Under the pieces are notes generated by a model that saw nothing but the letters and a program-made list of their open reading frames with translations, was not told the origin of the DNA and did no database searches. Shown here in pieces: positions 61,372-64,000 of a stretch of 64,000 bases of DNA. How positions within the stretch are numbered: the first letter of the stretch is position 1; every line of letters starts with the position of its first letter. The DNA is from Martinezella lusitana. GTDB taxonomy: Bacteria; Pseudomonadota; Alphaproteobacteria; Rhizobiales; Rhizobiaceae. Location of the stretch: assembly GCF_016901135.1 (NCBI RefSeq), contig NZ_JAFEVL010000045.1, positions 434,001 to 498,000 on the forward strand. Direction: 5' to 3'. The translations under genes and the position numbers were made by a program.

Positions 61372-62232
61372 CTACGAAAGGCGCTTGGCCTTCAGCACGG
61401 AGACGGCGGTTTCGCTGTTGTGGACATAGTCATGGGCATCGGGCTGCTTCTGCACCAGCAGAATGAACAGCAAATCCGTCAACATCAGCTGTGCGTCGCG
61501 CGCCGTAATCGACGAAGAGCGGACGCGATCCTCGTCGCCGACGGTATGAAGGCGGATATCGGCGACACGGGCGAGCGGATTGTCCTGAAGCCCGGTAACG
61601 GCAATGACCGTCGCCTTGCGCTGGCTTGCCAGTTCGGCGATCCGCAGCGTCTCGATGCTGGTGCCGGAATAGGAAAGGGCGAAGAGCAGGTCGTCCGGCC
61701 CGAGCGTCGATGCATTGGCCATCTGCACATGGCTGTCGCTGTCATGCAGGACGTTGCGGCCGAGCTTCATCAGCTTGTAGGAAAAGTCGCGGGCGACCAG
61801 GGACGAGGCGCCGACGCCGGCCAGATGGATGCGTCTGGCATCGTGGAGGGCTTCCAGCGCCTTTTCGATGTCGGCCTCATTATTCACCGAAATGGTCTGC
61901 TGCATGGCCTGCAATTTACTGCCCAACAGTTTCTGCAGGATGGTCAGATAGCCGTCGTCCACTTCGATCGTGCCGTGGATCATGCCAGCCGGGGCCGGCC
62001 ACTCCTGGGCTTTCGCCTCGCTGACGGCGAGCTTCAGCTCCTGATAGCCGGCATAGCCTAGCTTCTGGCTGAACTTGACGACGCTCGACTGGCTGCGGCC
62101 GGTTTCGACCGCAAGCGCCGCCGATGAGAGGCGCAACATCTGGTCGGGGTTTTCGACGATGAATTGCCCGATCTGGCGGTCGGCGGGCGCCATGGTCTCG
62201 AGCTGCGCGCTGATTTTCTTTAAGATGGACAT
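61372..62232 (-). CDS. murR: RpiR/MurR-family regulator
   Basis: This 286-residue regulator has an N-terminal RpiR helix-turn-helix (about 1-77; MLRLSSAALAVETGRSQSSV, VKFSQKLGYAGYQELKLAVS) and a SIS sugar-phosphate domain (about 110-260; IHLAGVGASSLVARDFSYKL, LLFALSYSGTSIETLRIAEL). RpiR members sense phosphosugars. It is divergent from a murA paralogue and a sugar-kinase gene, with a perfect palindrome between, so it probably responds to MurNAc-6-P or GlcNAc-6-P. The symbol is by analogy with MurR. Confidence 0.83.
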   Translation of the reverse strand: MSILKKISAQLETMAPADRQIGQFIVENPDQMLRLSSAALAVETGRSQSSVVKFSQKLGYAGYQELKLAVSEAKAQEWPAPAGMIHGTIEVDDGYLTILQKLLGSKLQAMQQTISVNNEADIEKALEALHDARRIHLAGVGASSLVARDFSYKLMKLGRNVLHDSDSHVQMANASTLGPDDLLFALSYSGTSIETLRIAELASQRKATVIAVTGLQDNPLARVADIRLHTVGDEDRVRSSSITARDAQLMLTDLLFILLVQKQPDAHDYVHNSETAVSVLKAKRLS

Positions 62233-62342
62233 CTGTTCCTTCGGGCCGCCGAGGCCGATTCACGCGTCATCACGAGCACACCAAAAATAACATCTGAGCG
62301 AAGCGGGGCAACCGTGCTTCGAGCAATGAAGGTTATCACAGA

Positions 62343-62367
62343 GAATTGGAATAAAAAATTCCAATTC
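62343..62367. promoter_or_regulatory. RpiR/MurR operator (perfect 10-bp-arm palindrome)
   Basis: Arms GAATTGGAAT and ATTCCAATTC are exact complements, separated by AAAAA. It is the most perfect operator-like site in the window, located between divergent murR and murA. The GGAAT-N5-ATTCC core is the form commonly seen for RpiR regulators. Confidence 0.75.
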
Positions 62368-62460
62368 CCGTTGACAGTATGGAATGGGCGAATAGTCTTC
62401 AGCGAGAAGCAGGTGGCGGAGTCTCTGGGACTTCGCACCTCTCTTCAACGGGTTCTGATC

Positions 62461-63717
62461 ATGGATAGACTTCGCATCTCCGGCGGCAAAAGGTTGCAGG
62501 GTGCCGTGACGATTTCAGGCGCCAAGAATGCTGCCTTGCCGCAGATCGCGGCAGCGCTCTTGAGCCCACATCCGCTGGAGCTCACCAACCTGCCGTTAGT
62601 GAGTGACGTCGAGAACATGCTTGGCGTCATTGCCCTTCATGGGGCGAACATCACCCGCGCGGCACACGGCACCACGATCGATTCGAGCGCCATCGTCTCG
62701 AAGGAAACCTCCTACGATACCGTCCGGCGCATGCGGGCGACGGTCCTGGTGCTGGCGCCGTTGCTTGCCCGTTTCGGTCAGGCGCGCGTCTCCCTTCCCG
62801 GCGGCTGTGCCATCGGTGCTCGGCCTGTCGACATGCATATCAAGGCGCTGGCGACCCTGGGCGCCAATATCGCGATCGAAAGCGGCCTGATCGTCGCCTC
62901 GGCCGCCAATGGGCTCAAGGGCGCCCGTATCGTGCTGAGCTCGCCGTCGGTCGGTGCGACGGAGACGGCTATGATGGCCGCTTGCGCCGCCAAGGGCGAG
63001 ACGGAAATCCTGAATGCCGCGCGTGAGCCGGAAGTTGCCGATCTCGCCGCCTGCCTCAGCGCCATGGGTGCGCGGATCGAAGGGGCGGGCACGCATCGCA
63101 TCCTGATCGATGGCGACACCAGCTGGCGTCCCGCCAAACACCACGGCATCCCCGACCGCATCGAGGCGGGCACCTATGCCGTAGCCGCCGCCATCACCGG
63201 CGGACAGCTCGAGCTCATCCATGCCCGGTTGGAAAATCTGGCCTCGGTCGTGCAGGCGCTGGAGGCCATGGGCGTCAGCGTCTGGCCGAGCGACCGTGGT
63301 CTCGTGGTTTCGAGAGACGGTCCGCTCAAGGGCGCCGACCTCACCACCGAACCCTATCCGGGCTTCCCGACCGATCTGCAGGCGCAATTCATGGCTCTTG
63401 CCTGCTGCGCCGAGGGCGCGTCGCTGATCCGCGAGACGGTGTTTGAAAATCGCTTCATGCATGTGCCGGAGCTGATGCGGCTGGGAGCCAACATCACCCT
63501 GCAGGGCACGACTGCTCTCGTGCGGGGTGGTGCGCCGCTCAAGGGGGCGCAGGTGATGGCCACGGACCTTCGCGCCTCCGTCTCGCTGGTGCTGGCGGCG
63601 CTCGTGTCGGAAGGCGAGACCGTCGTCAATCGCGTCTATCATCTCGATCGCGGCTACGAGCAGCTCGATCGCAAGCTTCGCCTCTGCGGCGCCGATATCG
63701 AGCGGCTGACGTCATGA
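62461..63717 (+). CDS. murA: UDP-N-acetylglucosamine 1-carboxyvinyltransferase (MurA paralogue)
   Basis: This 418-residue enolpyruvyl transferase begins MDRLRISGGKRLQGAVTISG and has the PEP-binding Lys (GAKNAALPQ, about 22), the catalytic loop LPGGCAIGARPVD with Cys116, and RIEAGTYAVAAAITGG. It transfers enolpyruvate from PEP to UDP-GlcNAc. The start at 62461 is preferred over the frame opened at 62314, which runs through the operator. Linked to a MurR-type regulator and an amino-sugar kinase, it is probably a second, accessory MurA under amino-sugar control, with the housekeeping copy elsewhere. Confidence 0.9.
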   Translation: MDRLRISGGKRLQGAVTISGAKNAALPQIAAALLSPHPLELTNLPLVSDVENMLGVIALHGANITRAAHGTTIDSSAIVSKETSYDTVRRMRATVLVLAPLLARFGQARVSLPGGCAIGARPVDMHIKALATLGANIAIESGLIVASAANGLKGARIVLSSPSVGATETAMMAACAAKGETEILNAAREPEVADLAACLSAMGARIEGAGTHRILIDGDTSWRPAKHHGIPDRIEAGTYAVAAAITGGQLELIHARLENLASVVQALEAMGVSVWPSDRGLVVSRDGPLKGADLTTEPYPGFPTDLQAQFMALACCAEGASLIRETVFENRFMHVPELMRLGANITLQGTTALVRGGAPLKGAQVMATDLRASVSLVLAALVSEGETVVNRVYHLDRGYEQLDRKLRLCGADIERLTS

Positions 63718-64000
63718 CCGCTGCAGCAGAAAATGCCCCATATTTCCTTGGCGTCGATGGCGGCGGCACCGGCTGCCGCGCCCGCATCGAGGATGCCGCC
63801 GGCACGATATTGGGGCAGGGATTGTCCGGTCCCGCGACGACGCGGCTCGGCATTGAGGAAGCATGGGCGTCGATCGCCAGGGCTTTCGATGCCGCAATCG
63901 AAGAGGCGGGTCTAAGCGCTTCCGATATCAAGCGTATCCATGCAGGCGTCGGGCTGGCCGGTATCAGCCGCAAGGGTGCGCTTGCGGCTCTCAGAGCCAT
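63714..64000 (+). CDS. Amino-sugar kinase, BadF/BadG family (5' part, runs off window)
   Basis: The first 95 residues are visible: MTAAAENAPYFLGVDGGGTG then CRARIEDAAGTILGQGLSGP, with the ATP/phosphate motif DGGGTGCRA, and IHAGVGLAGISRKGALAALR at the edge. This is the BadF/BcrA-type ASKHA fold used by N-acetylglucosamine kinases. The ATG overlaps the murA stop (ATGA). With MurR and MurA it suggests recovery of cell-wall amino sugars. Confidence 0.8.
   Translation, partial: MTAAAENAPYFLGVDGGGTGCRARIEDAAGTILGQGLSGPATTRLGIEEAWASIARAFDAAIEEAGLSASDIKRIHAGVGLAGISRKGALAALRA

Overview
The window looks like chromosome or chromid DNA of a fast-growing Rhizobium-type alphaproteobacterium. This rests on gene content rather than a database search: a PrsD/PrsE-type secretion pair beside an ExsH-like RTX glycanase, a NadQ-type Nudix regulator ahead of nadABC, the alphaproteobacterial LexA box form (GTTC-N7-GTTC), RirA-like iron boxes, and many ABC transporters with dedicated GntR, LacI, RpiR or LysR regulators. 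No tRNA, rRNA, CRISPR array, insertion sequence or prophage was recognised.

Layout. 1-12.3 kb: a truncated ROK regulator, two DHA2-type drug exporters flanking a FadR-type GntR regulator, a xylitol/sorbitol-type dehydrogenase, a CPA2 antiporter with a cyclic-nucleotide-binding domain, a formamidase-family protein, a GlxA-type regulator divergent from an isonitrile hydratase, and a secreted esterase. 12.4-16.2 kb: a Tat-exported esterase/chloroperoxidase, then a patchy tract of very small genes (one with a perfect LexA box, two paralogous basic proteins), a frameshifted rpsU copy, a cold-shock gene, two copies of a roughly 70-nt leader/attenuator-like element, and the tail of a nitrate reductase gene. 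16.2-23.6 kb (minus strand): AraC regulator, TonB-dependent siderophore receptor, a remnant of the transport ATPase gene, substrate-binding protein, fused FhuB-type permease and siderophore-interacting reductase. 23.9-30.4 kb: htpG, a four-gene meta-cleavage operon (galB, type I extradiol dioxygenase, galC, galD) and a second siderophore-interacting reductase. 30.7-35.3 kb: type I secretion pair convergent with an exsH-like glycanase gene. 35.5-42.5 kb: FMN reductase, small hydrolase, 1-Cys peroxiredoxin, LysR regulator and two aldo/keto reductases, recX and a DUF922 protein. 42.6-49.9 kb: LacI regulator, a complete dipeptide-type ABC transporter and a glycerophosphodiester phosphodiesterase. 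49.9-56 kb: a nitrate/sulfonate-type ABC transporter in one operon with a sugar-acid dehydratase and an RraA-like protein, divergent from a GntR regulator. 56-60.5 kb: nadQ and nadABC. 60.5-64 kb: a degenerate SDR, an RpiR/MurR regulator divergent from a murA paralogue and a sugar kinase that runs off the window.

How the genes work together. Several regulator-operator-operon sets are legible in the DNA: LacI palindrome before the dipeptide-type ABC operon; two TATGCTC-N5-GAG(A/T)ATA sites before nadA; a perfect 10-bp-arm palindrome between murR and murA; a GCACT-N8-AGTGC repeat between gntR and the ABC/dehydratase operon; and TGAGTT-cored iron boxes before the siderophore genes and the second reductase. 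The most unusual points are the repeated leader element with a conserved MYW start and a terminator-like hairpin, the pairing of a type I extradiol dioxygenase with the gallate-pathway enzymes GalB/C/D, and the siderophore operon whose ATPase gene survives only as a 51-codon stub.
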